This document shows positions 36,306 to 49,290 of a stretch of 64,000 nucleotides of DNA, one piece after another. Origin of the DNA: Parelaphostrongylus tenuis (taxonomy: Eukaryota; Nematoda; Chromadorea; Rhabditida; Metastrongylidae); the NCBI GenBank assembly GCA_019055375.1, contig JAHQIW010003609.1, positions 124,001 through 188,000 on the forward strand. Direction: 5' to 3'. The translations under genes and the position numbers were made by a program. Position 1 is the stretch's first letter, and each line of letters starts with the position of its first letter. Below the pieces are notes generated by a model. The model was not told the DNA's origin. It saw nothing but the letters and a program-made list of their open reading frames with translations, and made no database searches.

Positions 36306-37745
36306 CTATTTCAAGACTCACGAAAGTGACGTTATCGGGTGAGCTCTTCAGAAATTGGAAGTTGCAAAGAGGACGTAGCAAGTAAGTAAACACGTTGGAG
36401 ATATAAAATGTGAAGATCGATGTCATTGAACCACTCTTGGCTGAAAGAAAAACTTCGTAGCAGCATTAAAGCTTCGAAGTTCGGCTGAGCTCTTATTGTT
36501 CCTTCAGTGCAATAATATGATTTAAACATTCAGGAGAGTTGACTTAAAATTAACTAAGATGACGTTTAGTGCTTGAAGACCATGCTGTACGGTTGGTGAG
36601 ATACCCCTGAGCGCCGCAGTTATCAGTATCTGCCAGTGGATGGACTTGAAATTCTCTTTCCATTGTTGTCCATATTTCCAATCTTATACATATTGAGTAA
36701 AAAGTGACATCGAAATCGTCAACAAATGTTATAAAGAGACGAAAACATATTTCACTTAACAGACACATATTCTATGAGAGTTTTACAAAAGAAAAGTCCA
36801 TATCCATATGTTCTGAGGTTGTTCAATCACTCTTTTAGTTCTCCAGAAACGAACCTCCACTGAGCGTTCGATCATGCATAAAAAGTGAGAGCCGTAGTGG
36901 CTCATTACAGATGCCCCAATAAGCATCGTAGCCATTTGGAAACTCACTGTAAAACAACATTAGTAAATGAGATAACGCTGAAAAATTTTCGTCTCCTGTC
37001 TCATTTGTTTTCCTTATCTCCTCCTTTACATTCTTTTCCTTACCTTTCTTATCTTCTGTAAAATCGACTCTTCATTCGCATGTTTTCAATATATAATGAT
37101 TTTGACAGAAAAAGTTAGTAGAAAGGAGATGAAGATACGACTTAATTGTTTTTACCATGTACGAAAGTAGACAAACCAATTCTATTTACAGCGACGACGA
37201 AAATGGTGAATTAGATCTTGGATAGAAGAAACATAATGAGAACTGCACTTGAAAGAAACTGACATAATTATGTTTCTGCGATTGTATAGTATTTTTAGAG
37301 GTTGTACAATTTTTCTAAAGCTAGTTTCTCAATAGCCCTTTTTTGCTGGAGTTCTACACTGCAAATAATTTAGCAGAATGTGACTCTGCTGAATGGTATG
37401 GAACAGACAGGAAGCATTCTATTTCTTTCACATTTAAGATCTTAATTTTATAAAACTTGAATGATTTGCTCTATCATTGATAAATTAATTATGCAATGTG
37501 CTAACAGCTGCAGGATTTGAAACGCCAGCATTATCAGGAGTCGGTGATTTAGTGTACTGGTGTTAAGATAACATGATGAACGACGAAGAAAAGGGAGGGG
37601 AGGGGAAGCAAGCATGAAAAGACATATTATAACATATTAACATTATATAAAACGAATCATTTCCGTTATCCGGTCCCAGTTTCAGCGCTCTTGAAGAAGT
37701 TATTTTTTTGGCAGTAAAATATAGAATCATTGCATACTATATACT

Positions 37746-38008
37746 TTTAGCACTTTATTTAACCGCATCATGATGTTTTTTTTTCACTGTGCGGATCTCA
37801 GTACTTCTAGCGTTTAATTCGTTTTCTGTCTTTTTCTTGAGCTGCTTAGAATAGTAGTCGAGCGAGTTTCCTTGCAAACTTGAGGATATCCTTGCTGTGG
37901 CGTTCCATAGGACTTTGTTGATGACTGCCGGAGCAAAGTGGGGGGTGGAGCTCGGCTCCACGCGCGCCGTGACCAACATCGCAACCACTCGGCCACGGCA
38001 CTCCACAT
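37746..38008 (-). repeat. SINE family B copy
   Basis: Minus-strand copy with GAGTGCCGTGGCCGAGTGG at its head, AACGCCACAGCAAGG in the body and the usual AAAGTGCTAAAAG end. The (TA)n tract abuts its head. Confidence 0.8.
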
Positions 38009-38010
38009 AC

Positions 38011-38075
<65 letters not shown>

Positions 38076-38207
38076 TTGATACCTGATACTTGTGGCATGG
38101 ATATTTTATATGTGCATGTGTATGAAGTATATATATCTATATATGCATATGCATGCATATATATGTATATATATATATATGCATATACATACATACATAC
38201 ATATATC
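38008..38207. repeat. Compound TA/TATG microsatellite
   Basis: Two long (TA)n runs split by TGTATG, then an interrupted TATG/CATA stretch. Several open frames of 60-126 codons across it, rich in isoleucine and tyrosine, are artefacts. Confidence 0.95.
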
Positions 38208-38319
38208 CAATGCTTTTAGCCTAACTAGATTAATTATCGACATGTGCTTACAGACCAAACAAGCGATTGGTTGGTTGTTTTCGATGTCTAATCAGAAACA
38301 TCGGTAGAAGAGCGAGGGC

Positions 38320-38430
38320 TTCGGTAGTGTACTGGTAGCAGGCTCCCTGTAATGCTTTGAACGTTGGGCCGAGCTGAGCTATCCCTAAGGCTCCGATTTC
38401 TGCATATCGCACAGAATCCTTGAGTAAAAT
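38320..38430 (+). repeat. SINE family A copy, degenerate
   Basis: Box-A-like TAGTGTACTGGTAGCAGG and the tail TCTGCATATCGCACAGAATCCTTGAG; box B is lost. Confidence 0.55.
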
Positions 38431-40334
38431 ATCATAATCATTACAAAAGTATATTGAAAGATTAGGAAGCATTTCATAACTAACACCTTACCACGTATTG
38501 AAAGTGAATCAGTCGTTAAATAAAGTTAACAGAAACAGAAAAATGTTTCAAATGGAATACAATCAGCATTATGATAATGCTGAGAAGTGGAAGATTTCAG
38601 AAGGAATCACATAGTTAGTTTGTCATCTGTAGTCTTGTGACCAAGTAAATCGAACATCTGCACCAGTAGGAACCTTATCAGGTTTTGCCATTCGCCCAAA
38701 TTGCACAATGGCTCCGTTTGCTTGGCCACAGGGCATCATGGTGACAAGAAGTGACAATTCTTAGGATTTGAAAGAACGATACAATTTTTTGGAGTGGATG
38801 GCGTTACCTAAACTCAACAAGATCAGAAATTGGATTTTCGTCGTTAAGAAGGCATTTCGCAAATAGGAAAAAATCTATGATATCAAACCGATTTGATTTG
38901 ATTTTTTTCGCTGTGGAAAATAAGACGAATCTAAATCTGGTAGTTATAACCGATCTTTCACGTATAATCTTATGCTAGTCATCTACGGTTCTCCTAGATG
39001 AAACTAAAAAATGGTAGGACAGTATAAATAGTAAAACGCTTACAAATGTAACATGTTTGCGGTGTGATAAATTTGTGTTTTAGATTTCCAAACTAAAACC
39101 GTAATGACGAAGAACATTTGCGATGTCTGGAAAACCGAGAATACCCCAGCGTGACCTTTCACGCTATAAATTTTGATCAATAAAAAATGGCATAGTGAAC
39201 TTCTATTTCTAGAAACTCAAGCGATTGATGTGATGGAAAAAATCATACAATCACAATTTTTCATACTCTGCCAAGAATATATACGCATATATAATGCAGC
39301 GAAACGAATACCACTGAGGGGAATCATGGAGATTAACTTGTCTTTGAAGAATGATGATGTGCTCTCAGACTTCAGACATTCTCTTCGTCAATGGCCTCCA
39401 TAGGACCGCGGGAGCCATGTAAAGGTGTCATACGACTGAAAATCATTTTTATAAAAAATCACAAAAGGACGGAGGCAAAAAGTCTATTAACCGTAATTTG
39501 GTTTCTGATGAGAGCTATCTATGCGTGACAAGGACAAAATATATTTGAAATACTGCAGCATATAAGAGACGTCATCTCTGAGAAACAGCTAAGCAGTATT
39601 TAATAATTATAATTCAAAGCAATGCAAAGACGGAATTCTAATTTTGAAAGCAATAACGTAGGACTTTTCCATTACGCTGTTTTATGTGACAGAAGATACC
39701 TTACGAACGAGGTGGGGGCATTTACACAACATAAACGATTCATGAACAGTCATGTAAATTGAATTAGTTCTGTAATTCAAATTAGCTTTCATAATTGGGC
39801 TCAGAGATTTGTTGAAAATAAAAATCTGAGTTTGTAAAAGCGCGTCGATATAAAAACAGCAAATTCGCGACGAATGACTCGCTTTAGTACTAGAGTTTTT
39901 TCTTTTGAAAACTAGTGGCTTTTACTCGTCAATACTAACGACATCCTAAAGTTTTACACTAGCTACCATTCACTTGTTATGCAAGGTAGTGACAGCATCA
40001 TTAAACTGGTCAATTTGGATTTAGAACAGTGCAGATATGACTGGAATCGGTGAAAACCTTGAACATTGAAACGCATTCAAGATAGCCTAGTAATTTTTTT
40101 TAGTTCGGAAGATTTTATCAGTGCCTCGAGTGTTGATATGTGGAATAAATCTGTAGAGCCATCATCACATCTCTGCTGTTCTTTTAATACGTAGTGAAAG
40201 AATAGCCGCAACACAAGTATGCAGAGTGTCTCATATGAAGTAACAGAAAGCACATTCTTCAGTCAAGTTATGCAAGCTCAATCACTTCGAAATATTTTTT
40301 CTTTTGAGAGTCATCGAAGAACACAGAGTGGTAG

Positions 40335-40415
40335 GTAAAAACCTGACGCTGATGGGGACGAACTCACGTCTTACCCATACCGGGGGCGCATGTCACCACT
40401 ACACCAACGCGACCA
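40335..40415 (-). repeat. SINE family A head fragment
   Basis: On the minus strand, GGTCGCGTTGGTGTAGTGGTG, then GAGTTCGTCCCCATCAGCG: box A and box B without the usual tail. Confidence 0.55.
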
Positions 40416-40439
40416 CTGCTTTGCTACCATTCTTTCTCC

Positions 40440-40545
40440 TATAGTCCTATCGCAGCTGCAGATTCAACTCCCACGTGAGGTCTAATTTTTGTACGTCGTT
40501 CCAAACTCTTGAGTGATATTTATAACATCAAACCACTACTAAAAA
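40440..40545 (+). repeat. SINE family A copy, 5' truncated
   Basis: GATTCAACTCCCACGTGAGG followed by TTTTTGTACGTCGTTCCAAACTCTTGAG and an ATAACATCA tail. It lies close to a minus-strand head fragment. Confidence 0.65.
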
Positions 40546-42700
40546 AAACTGTGGAATTAACAAATTCTATTGATTATTTTATCTTTTGATTATTGCCTAA
40601 TCTTCAGTCATGGTATATTACGACGTGAAAATCAACTTATAAGGATACCGATAGTCGAGATAAATTCGGATTCTCAGATATTTTTCGACTCTACCTCTGC
40701 TTTTTCCGGAAAATTCGATTATTTGCAAAACGCAACTATATTCTCAAATGATTTTTGAAGATATATTTATCTTAATAAAGTGCAGCAATCTCATATAAAG
40801 ATATGAATAAATCGATATATCCTGACAGCTCTTTTGATCTCGTAATAAGAAAAGCGCCTTCTTGATGAATAGTACGTTAGATTATTACCACGTTATATTG
40901 ATTAATAGGTGATTTAGACTGATATTTCAGTACGTATACAAGTCCACATAAGTTCATATTGAAATTTTTTGGTTAAAACGACATGCAAACATCCATACCA
41001 CAAGCAGTACACTATAACTTTGTGAACTGGACATAAGTTTACTGAAAGTCACGGAATATTCGACTCTTCTATAGTTCACAGACCTTCTGAATTCTATTCC
41101 AGTAGCGATATAGCTGCTGAGAATATTTAAGAAATATGTCGAGGATATGGTTGAAAGAACTATAGCTAAATTAGAATACTGGGTGAAGTAGAGCTTCCTA
41201 TTCCTAAAATTAAGAATGAGTTTCTCGACATCTATAAAGGTGATCATGCAAAAGAGATACGTCTTTTTGATTAAGTGACGTTAATCGGAGAGCGATGGGA
41301 ATTTTGATGCATTTTGTTGACACCTAAGAATGCTTCGGTGTGATAGCATCGCTAGATTACATTTATAGCGAACAATTCGCTCTACTGAACATGAAAAAGC
41401 CAGCATGACCTTCGATACATTATCGTTGTGCAATCATTACTACATGGAAAATTGTTGGTTTTTTGATGCAGCTCACTTTTTGTCGTGCGCTAGAATGTAC
41501 TCGAAAAATCGACCGTTTTTTCGATTCACAGAAAGGCGATGAAGATTTCGTAAGATTATCTCCTTATTTCACATGAGTGTGGGCACTCATTCAAAAAGAT
41601 TTATTCTTGGCTTTCCAGTTTGATTGAGACGTTTTATTTGTCTTTTTTCAGTCAACGTCTTTGACTAGTCATCATCGATGAAATGCATCATTCCTGGTCG
41701 TCATTATCTCCTAGGTTTTCGCCTATTCCTGGAACCCTATGAAAGTGACTTCATACTGTAAGAGCGACAAACAATTCCTAACCAAATGCGTTTGATATTG
41801 TGAGTTGTTTTCACGGCTTTCCGTAGTTTTATCTCTTTCCTAGTCTATGGCCTACATTCAACTTAAAATGGCAAAAATATCATTATTGAAATCCGAATGT
41901 AATCTACCGAGAGATATGATATGAATTCACAGTCATGATACTTATTCCAAAATAGAGCACAGAAATTAGAAAAACTTGAACTGAATCTATCTCAAAAACA
42001 ACTAAGGTTTCAGATTCGTTGCTAGGCAGCTTCAAATGTGAAGCAAATTGTAGCAACACGTTAGTTAATTTTTGAGTTATCAGCGATATTACTCCAAATA
42101 GGATTAAACGTTGACAAATGCGCTTGTCTTTAGCAACGACTACAATAAACCAAATACCAGTGGAAACTTAACTGAACTGTAATGAAATTTGTTACGGGAC
42201 AATCAACAGTACTACTCAAGTCATTAGACAAGTTTGTCGGAGAGCAAAGAGAGCACAATCAATGGCAAAACTGAAGAATTCTTTCCGACATGTATATGAT
42301 ACATTATGGCGATAGAAGAAGGCTCTCCAAGTTCTTTTCATTTTAACTAAACGAAAGGTATGATAATTCACAATTACCAGCTAAGAGCAATCGAGTGTAC
42401 AACACTGCCCATTCTGTGATTTTATCACTTATCGGCGCGTGTACACTGTTCTACGTCGACTCCTTTACGTAAGGAGTAGCTCCCCGAGGAAGTGAGTGAA
42501 CAAAAAGGCACTATTTAACTGACGAGGTTGCAAGGTCATAACACGTGTATTGCACTGGATGTGCTCCTAACAGACCACATGCATGGCTCAAAATAACCAT
42601 AGGCATACTTCCAAATTCCGTTTAATATTCAGTGTCCTGCTTTCATATAAAAACCCATAATTTTTCAAAGAAAACCTCTCATAAGTACTATATCTGACTT

Positions 42701-42754
42701 CAATTATAGAGTGACTTAGATAATAACCAATTATAGAGTGACTTAGATAATAAC
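42701..42754. repeat. Perfect tandem duplication of 27 bases
   Basis: Two adjacent identical copies starting CAATTATAGAGTGACTTAGA. Confidence 0.95.
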
Positions 42755-43181
42755 GAATGAGAGCCTTTGATTGGAGCGTATATTCTCCAATTCAACTACT
42801 CATAAAATATTTCTGGATTATTGGTGTGAACAATTTCGTGCAATGGGACCTATGATTTTGTGGTCATGGCTAATTACACTGACACGATAGTTGCTTCACA
42901 CAGAAAGTTGCCGAACTAATAAAACAATATCGAAGACGACGTATGAAGCATGTCACGATTCCCGTGCGGAAGTCATTAAGCAATCCGGCACGCGAAATGG
43001 GTGATTGGAAGGGTGAAGACGCCATCAGAACCTCTCGAGTGGGGTGATTAATAGGATGATTACGTAATGTTTATAGGACGACGTTAAACCAACACCCACG
43101 TTGTGGACAGCATGTGTAGCCATTACCTTGCACGTTCACTATTCGAGGGTGAAAACGTGTTCAACTTACACTAACCATTTC

Positions 43182-43323
43182 ATGGCCAACGATTCCGACC
43201 AGATTATGGGATTAACAGCGAGACAACGGCAGGAGGTATCCGGTTATTGGTGCGCTTTTCTTTGTTCTACCGTCGGTACACTGACGATTGTTTCATTGTG
43301 TTTGGGACGATGGACGAGCAGAT
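43182..43323 (+). CDS. Possible first exon of a small membrane protein
   Basis: ATG start, 47 codons plus one base, ending AGAT|GTATGAG. After a polar N-terminus (MANDSDQIMGLTARQRQEV) comes one hydrophobic segment (about residues 20-42, ending LCLGRW), consistent with a transmembrane helix. This layout is loosely like claudin-type proteins, but there is no second-exon evidence, so I do not assign a family. If unspliced, the frame ends 15 codons later. A phase-compatible acceptor (CACTTCAG) lies at about 44587. GC content is higher than in the flanks. Confidence 0.4.
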
Positions 43324-45020
43324 GTATGAGCGCTTTACGTCGCCAAATTGACATATCGACGTTGTCGTAGGAATACGAAGATAAAGCCTTAGCAAAAATA
43401 TCGTATAACTCTAAGCATGACAAAAATTAGAACGCTCCTTAATCTTCAGATCCGATCAAACGAGGATTTTTATCACCCTTGAATTTCGTACGGAACCCAT
43501 CAATTTTTTCTAAATAAAAAACGATGCGTGTGTAAAGTTAATTAAAACAAAAAATAACAAGTAGAGTTAAACACGACAGCCTTCAAAGATGTTCAAAGTC
43601 AACACTCTTCAGAGAAAAACACAGGCGGACAGTAGGATACTGTGCCATGAAAAATCTTACCAGTGACAAACACGTTTGCCGCAAATCAGCACTATGAACA
43701 ATTCACACAGATTATCTAATTAGAAGCAGTTCATATATTTCTTTCATCACAATAACAAAAACTGGTTTCTCAGAACGTAAAGAACCTAACTTTCTCGGAT
43801 TCTGGAAAGCATCTATAGTTCGAGATGCTTTCTGCGTTCAAACGGACTTCTAACTGGTACATCGAAATTTCAAATATTCCTTTCTGTGTACACTAATTGT
43901 ACGCAGGACTGTACAGAGAAGATTGTTTCAAAGCTCGCTTGAAGCTGATAGCAACAAAGCAATACACTTCTGACTCGAATGGTCAGATTAGGAACCTATA
44001 AGTAGACCGAACTGCTTGTGTTGACCATCTAGGAGTCTCTTCAGTGGTCTTTTGATCATGTTAGTTTTAGTCCCCATACGGTGCCTATTCTTGAGAGTTC
44101 TTCCAACGTGGGTTGCTTTCCAAGCTCTCTATATTTTCGTGTGAAAAACGCATGACATCTTACTGAAGTGTCGTGGTGATCCGATAAGCTAATATATCAT
44201 GGTAGGCTCCGTGTGGCTTTGCAAAAAATGATATAGTCAAATTGCCAACAATTAGGCAAGTTGATAATTCTACTTTGACATAAATCATACGTTGTTTCAA
44301 CAAAAGCTTTTCTGGTCTGATGTTTTCGTATGAAAACTGCAACGTGGCTGCAGAATTGTCGCACGGTATGCTAATGTCGACAATAAGTACGTTAATTAAG
44401 GACGAAAACCACTGAGAATGTCGGCACATCAACCTTGACAACACGGCAGCTAATCACCAGCTGGTTTTTCTACGCCCAGACGACGATAATTGACCTTCAC
44501 TTTCTTATTCCGATCTCTTCTGTGCAATAGGCCGAATAATCCGAATACACAATTACCACCTCGTGTAAGAATTTGTTCACTTCAGGCGAACAAGATCATC
44601 TGAGAATAGCAATAATAGCGGTAGTCCGAAGGAAAGAAAAGCTCATTCTCTAGTTCCAACGGAGTGCGCGTTTTTAGAAGCGGGCCCTAGATACATGAAA
44701 ACCTCATGTGACGAAAGCTTGAAAAAATGCAGTGGTGTATTGCACGTTTTCCATCTATTTTACGACATTATGACAAGGCTAATGATTTCCTCATTGAGTT
44801 TCTTCAAAATCTTCTTAATGAGCTATCGAGGACTAAAAAGTTGGTTCTGAGGAATTCTTTTAGATTCGACGCCAGATGCCATTTCTGAAAACCACATGCT
44901 TGATTGTTCTCGAGTGTATTCGTAAGACGCTGGAATGATGAACGATCACCGAATGGCGCTGAAAGGCCCATGGGATTCATAAATCGAGCGGGCGAGTACA
45001 TCTAAGTAAACTAGCCTAAT

Positions 45021-45164
45021 AAATGTGTGCGTGGAGAAGGACGGCACAAAGAGCAATAAAAGCACTGAATGAAACAATCAGGCGCGGAAGCGATGTGACC
45101 GACGACGAACTCGCACCCCTCACTGGAATGAGTCGGAGCCGTTTAGGCGAACATCCACTCAACT
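45021..45164 (+). CDS. Short unidentified open frame with coding-like composition
   Basis: A 47-codon ATG-to-TAG frame (starts MCAWRRTAQRAIKAL, includes SDVTDDELAPL), GC-richer than its surroundings. There are no clear flanking splice sites. It could be a small protein, a terminal exon or a repeat fragment. Confidence 0.25.
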
Positions 45165-45944
45165 AGTCTCCTAGGAAATTTGTCAAAATTGGGAAATCTA
45201 GAATGAAATTTCAACAGTAATTATGCTCAAATGACGAAATCAATAAAGAGCTTCTACGTAAGGTTAACGGTTACAGGTAACACAATCTAGACATTTGCAT
45301 ACACTCTCTCCTTTTTCTACAGTGCCAGAAACGAGATTTCATTTACTTGCTTAGAACACACTCGTCCGTTCCAAGTCATTTCTCAAAGTGATCATCTGAA
45401 AGCTTACTTTAGTACTAATGATCGCATTTTTTTCAATCCAATAATCATAGCGCGACTTCTCATAGCACAAATACAACGGTCTTCCACAAAAATTAAGAAT
45501 CACTTTCATAAGACTTGGCGGAATGATTGGCAGTTCAACTTTGAGCACAGATTATCTGATATTTAAGGAAGAAATTAACTTTAAAGAGTATTAAATATGG
45601 GAACTCACAGGCCATTTCCCATTTTTCTGAAGATTCAAGTGTCCTCATCTCAAAACCAACTTCATCACTACCTCATTAGCGTGGATCAATCTTCTGATGC
45701 CTCATATTATTAGTATTAATCAAAGACAAGTTTACTCCTGAAGAAAATTTTCTGTGAGGTTTTCATTGTAATAATAACAAAAATTTCAGAATTGGTTTTA
45801 CTCGTTAGTTATTTGGAACAAGAGGGAAGATAGAGTCTCGATCAACAGTGAACATCTCAGACAAGCAAACTAAACAGTTTAGAAAATAGTAAAATTCTTT
45901 CTAGTACTTTTCTAGATTAATCAGCTAACACGAGGTAGATATCA

Positions 45945-46050
45945 AATTTGCTCAGTTAACGTTTCGGCGCTTTTGCCTTCTTCAAGGCCGCGATGACTCG
46001 GGTCGATGGTCCTTACTCCCAGTGGCGACGTGGGGTTTGGTCGTTGACGT
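45945..46050 (-). repeat. Repeat family F copy
   Basis: The minus strand reads CTTGAAGAAGGCAAAAGCGC then CGAAACGTTAACTGAGCAAAT, the characteristic family end. Confidence 0.6.
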
Positions 46051-47164
46051 AAGTCTTTGAATTACTGTTTGTTCATAGAGAGGTCAAACGATGGTCAGTT
46101 TTCAGAAATATTAATAAGTTTCCTTTGATTCTTGTGACCATCACGACTTCACTACATATCAGCAATACTATGGATGCTATTATTTTCGAAATATGAGATA
46201 TATTTTGGAGCATTTCGGTCGCTGAGTGAAGTCACTCCAAACGTACTCACCATTCCAAAGTAATGCTATCACTGAAAAGCTTAGATAAGTTCCTATTCGA
46301 TCCTTAGATGGAATTAAAACCAAGTGGAAAATTAACTGTGTTCTGAGAGGAGAGAACGAGTACAGATCATAAGAAAATGACCTCTTCGGAAGATTTGAAA
46401 GACTACTCAGAATGAAAGTCCGGGAGGAATGTAGAAAGTGCACACCCCACAAGAAACTTCAGTAAAGACGGAAGAAAGCTGAAAAGGGCATTAGCATTGG
46501 CAAAAGGTGATTTAGGGATTTGGAACTCTCGCGAGAGCGCTGGCTAAGAGAAAAAAGTGACAGAAGAGCGTCACACTTCCCATAAATGCAGTATTTCAAG
46601 TGGAAATACGTCGTAAGAGTAATTTATTGAAAAACAGTAAGCAATTAAGGCCTTCTTGAGCCAATCAGTATTACAGTATTATTATCGACACTTCAAATAT
46701 TTTGATTAGGATGTTTCACTAAAGATGATCACATAAGGAAGGAAAAAATTGGAGGGAAACCATGAGTAGAAAGAAGTAAGATTAAACCAACTGTGGAAAT
46801 CACATATTGACCTAACTGAATGTGTTCGTTGATTCGGATAATCCCGTTGCACTTCCATCTCACTCGCCTACCACAAAGAGACCAATCGAGCAGATAATAC
46901 TTGTAGAAGATTTCTCGCTGCATAACTTACGAGTATGGAGTGGATGGAGAGTGTCCTCTTGCAGGATGAAAATAGTGCACTATATGAGAGTGAATAGATT
47001 CGAAGCTTTGAAATTCATTGCAAAGGCAGTCGGCTCTATGGGTGGGTCTTGGCTTAAATACGAGCAAGCGATTTGTCAAATGAAAAATCACATAAAGAAA
47101 TTATAATGTACAACATAAATACGTCAGTTGTGAAGTTCACAAAAGTGATCTCTGGAAAAAATTT

Positions 47165-47255
47165 TTAGTCTTTTTACTGCATTCTCTTGAGTGTATATGA
47201 AACATCATAAAATTGCGAAAAATGCAGAAAAAACACTAGAAATTTCGATACTACT
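47165..47255 (+). repeat. SINE family A tail fragment
   Basis: Matches the tail of the 10676 copy (ATTCTCTTGAGT, then ACATCATAAAATTGCGAAAAA, AGAAATTTC). It has no head. Confidence 0.5.
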
Positions 47256-47377
47256 ATCATAATGGCTATCAGCAACTGGGTTTATGAAGCGAAATCGCAT
47301 ACCCAACCAAACCTATGAAAGGTTGGTGGCTGACAGCTATCATAGAGATATTGAAGAATGATGGATGGTGCGAATGT

Positions 47378-47500
47378 ACCTCGGTGGTGTAGTGGTAGCA
47401 CGTGTCCCCGGTATGGATGAAACGCGAGTTCGATTCCAGTCTGGGGTCGTATTTTTGCTTACCACTCAATTCTCTTGAGTGAACTCTTAGAATGTTCACT
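47378..47500 (+). repeat. SINE family A copy, well preserved
   Basis: CCTCGGTGGTGTAGTGGTAG (box A), AGTTCGATTCC (box B), CTGGGG, then TTTTTGCTTACCACTCAATT. It explains the minus-strand ORF at 47269-47499. Confidence 0.8.
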
Positions 47501-48169
47501 GAAGTAATTTTTTATAAAGTTGAGAATGCGCTCCAAAAAAGAGTCTAGTCTGGTTATCTATACTGAAGAAAAGTGATAAATGACTGAGAAACATTGAGAG
47601 AAATACACATTGACATCAAGTGGATGCTTCTCACTGACGAAAATAACAATAATGCTTCAAAATGATTTTGAGGCGAATGTAAAAAAAAACTAGAAAACTT
47701 TCGCGATGTCATTTCTTGTAAAGCAAAACGGATGTCTATATTCCTTCCAGAGTTTTTGAGATATGATATGAATCTTTTTCAAAGTTCAAAATGAAGTACG
47801 ACATTCGAATCTAGTTGACGGTCCACGACAATGTAATGTGAACTCAGCACGTTACGACGCGTGACGCTAAGTGAACAAGGTGTCAATTTATGCTAAACAA
47901 CTTTTTCCCTCTTCAAGAAAAAAAAAGCTTGAAAATTTCTTGGCAATTTTGAAAACCGTTTTCCTCTGACCTCGGTATTACTAATCAATTTATTATAATG
48001 TTGTAAACTACCAAATTATTATGAAGCTCCTTGCAAGCCAAAACTACAGCGATTGCTGCAGGGTGAATAATGCGATGAAAAACAAATATTACCATTGAAC
48101 AATAATTATAATCAACAACCATCCTGTATATTGGGGCATCGTCAAGTGAGGTCTTCATGTGAGCAGTGC

Positions 48170-48310
48170 CCACCGAGAAGATTCTCCTTAATCGACGACG
48201 AAGACGAAGACCACGCGAGGACGAACGGTTGTGGGCAATCGGCTCGAATCAACGGACAAGATGATACGTGTCGAAACGACGTTAGCCGAGTAAATTTGTT
48301 TCTAACAACC
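48170..48310 (+). repeat. Repeat family F copy
   Basis: The GC-rich segment ending CGAAACGACGTTAGCCGAGT AAATTTG matches the family seen at 15660, 45945 and 56975. The 90-codon frame across it, with an acidic patch, looked like an exon but has no acceptor. Confidence 0.55.
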
Positions 48311-49039
48311 TTATGCTATAGGTTCAATCAACGAGGAATGTATCTTTGCAAATTATTTCTAGAATGAAATTTGCTTATAACTTACTTTCTCATTCACGCG
48401 CAAAATGAAGCAGTTAAAATCCGTTTCCTCATCTTTATAATTCCATCAAAATCGATGTACTTATAAAGGACTTTGTGAGACATCCCTAATTCTTGGAACA
48501 AGTAATTTCTGCTGAGGAAAAGGAAGCATGGACTAGCAATTACTTAGGAAAAAATGCAAATCCTCTAGTTCACCATAATAAAGGCAATTTGAGACATTGG
48601 AAAGTGATGGACAAGAATTATGGAATGATAACCTGCACAGAGAATGAATATAGTCAATAGAGATAGACTTGCAAACGCTTGTTGAGACAGAAGGAGTCAT
48701 CCGTCCTGTGCTGCAAGCAGAACACCCGTCGTGTTCTGGAGACGCGACCACGCGCGCAGGCGGAAGCGGAGTTCCCAACAGTTGGCATATGATTTATTCC
48801 TCAAATTTTCACCATTTCAAATTCTCCAAAATTACAAAGTGGCGAAAACATTTGACAAGTTTTCCACGAATAAAACATCATGGGCTTTAGATGTTTTAGT
48901 CACTAAAGAAATGCAAATGCAAACCACTCAGTTAATCAAATGATCATTCAGTCCCTAAAGACTTGCAGAAAACCACTAATGGATAGATAAAAAGAATGAA
49001 GGATGAAGATTCCGGCGCGAATCAATTGTTGAGAGAGCA

Positions 49040-49290
49040 CGATGCATACGTCTTATGCCAGCATCAGGAGGGTGATTGAATACATATTTGCTATGTACAA
49101 TGACTTACGGTGGCCTACCGATATATCAAAATATTGCTACTATCCTCCAAGACAAGGATGACACTCGTAGTCGGGTTTTGTCAACCTCGAAGAGATGGAG
49201 GGCTTCATGAGTCTTGTAAACGGGGTCGAACCAATAACTACATGTGCAGTGCAAGACATTTTAACCACTGCGCAGCACGCGCCTTAGTTA
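49040..49290 (-). repeat. SINE family C copy, diverged
   Basis: Minus-strand head with TGCGCAGTGGTTAAAATG and GGTTCGACCCCG. The body parallels 36011, with CGCCAC-to-CCGTAAGTCATTGTACAT. Confidence 0.6.

Noticed and set aside
37814..38219. Several ORFs of 60-126 codons rich in I and Y
   Set aside because: They are generated by the TA/TATG microsatellite.
44160..44444. 94-codon minus-strand frame
   Set aside because: No acceptor or donor in phase and no recognisable motif.
48095..48367. Acidic 90-codon plus-strand frame resembling a cytoplasmic tail exon
   Set aside because: The GC-rich part matches repeat family F elsewhere in the window, and no acceptor precedes it.
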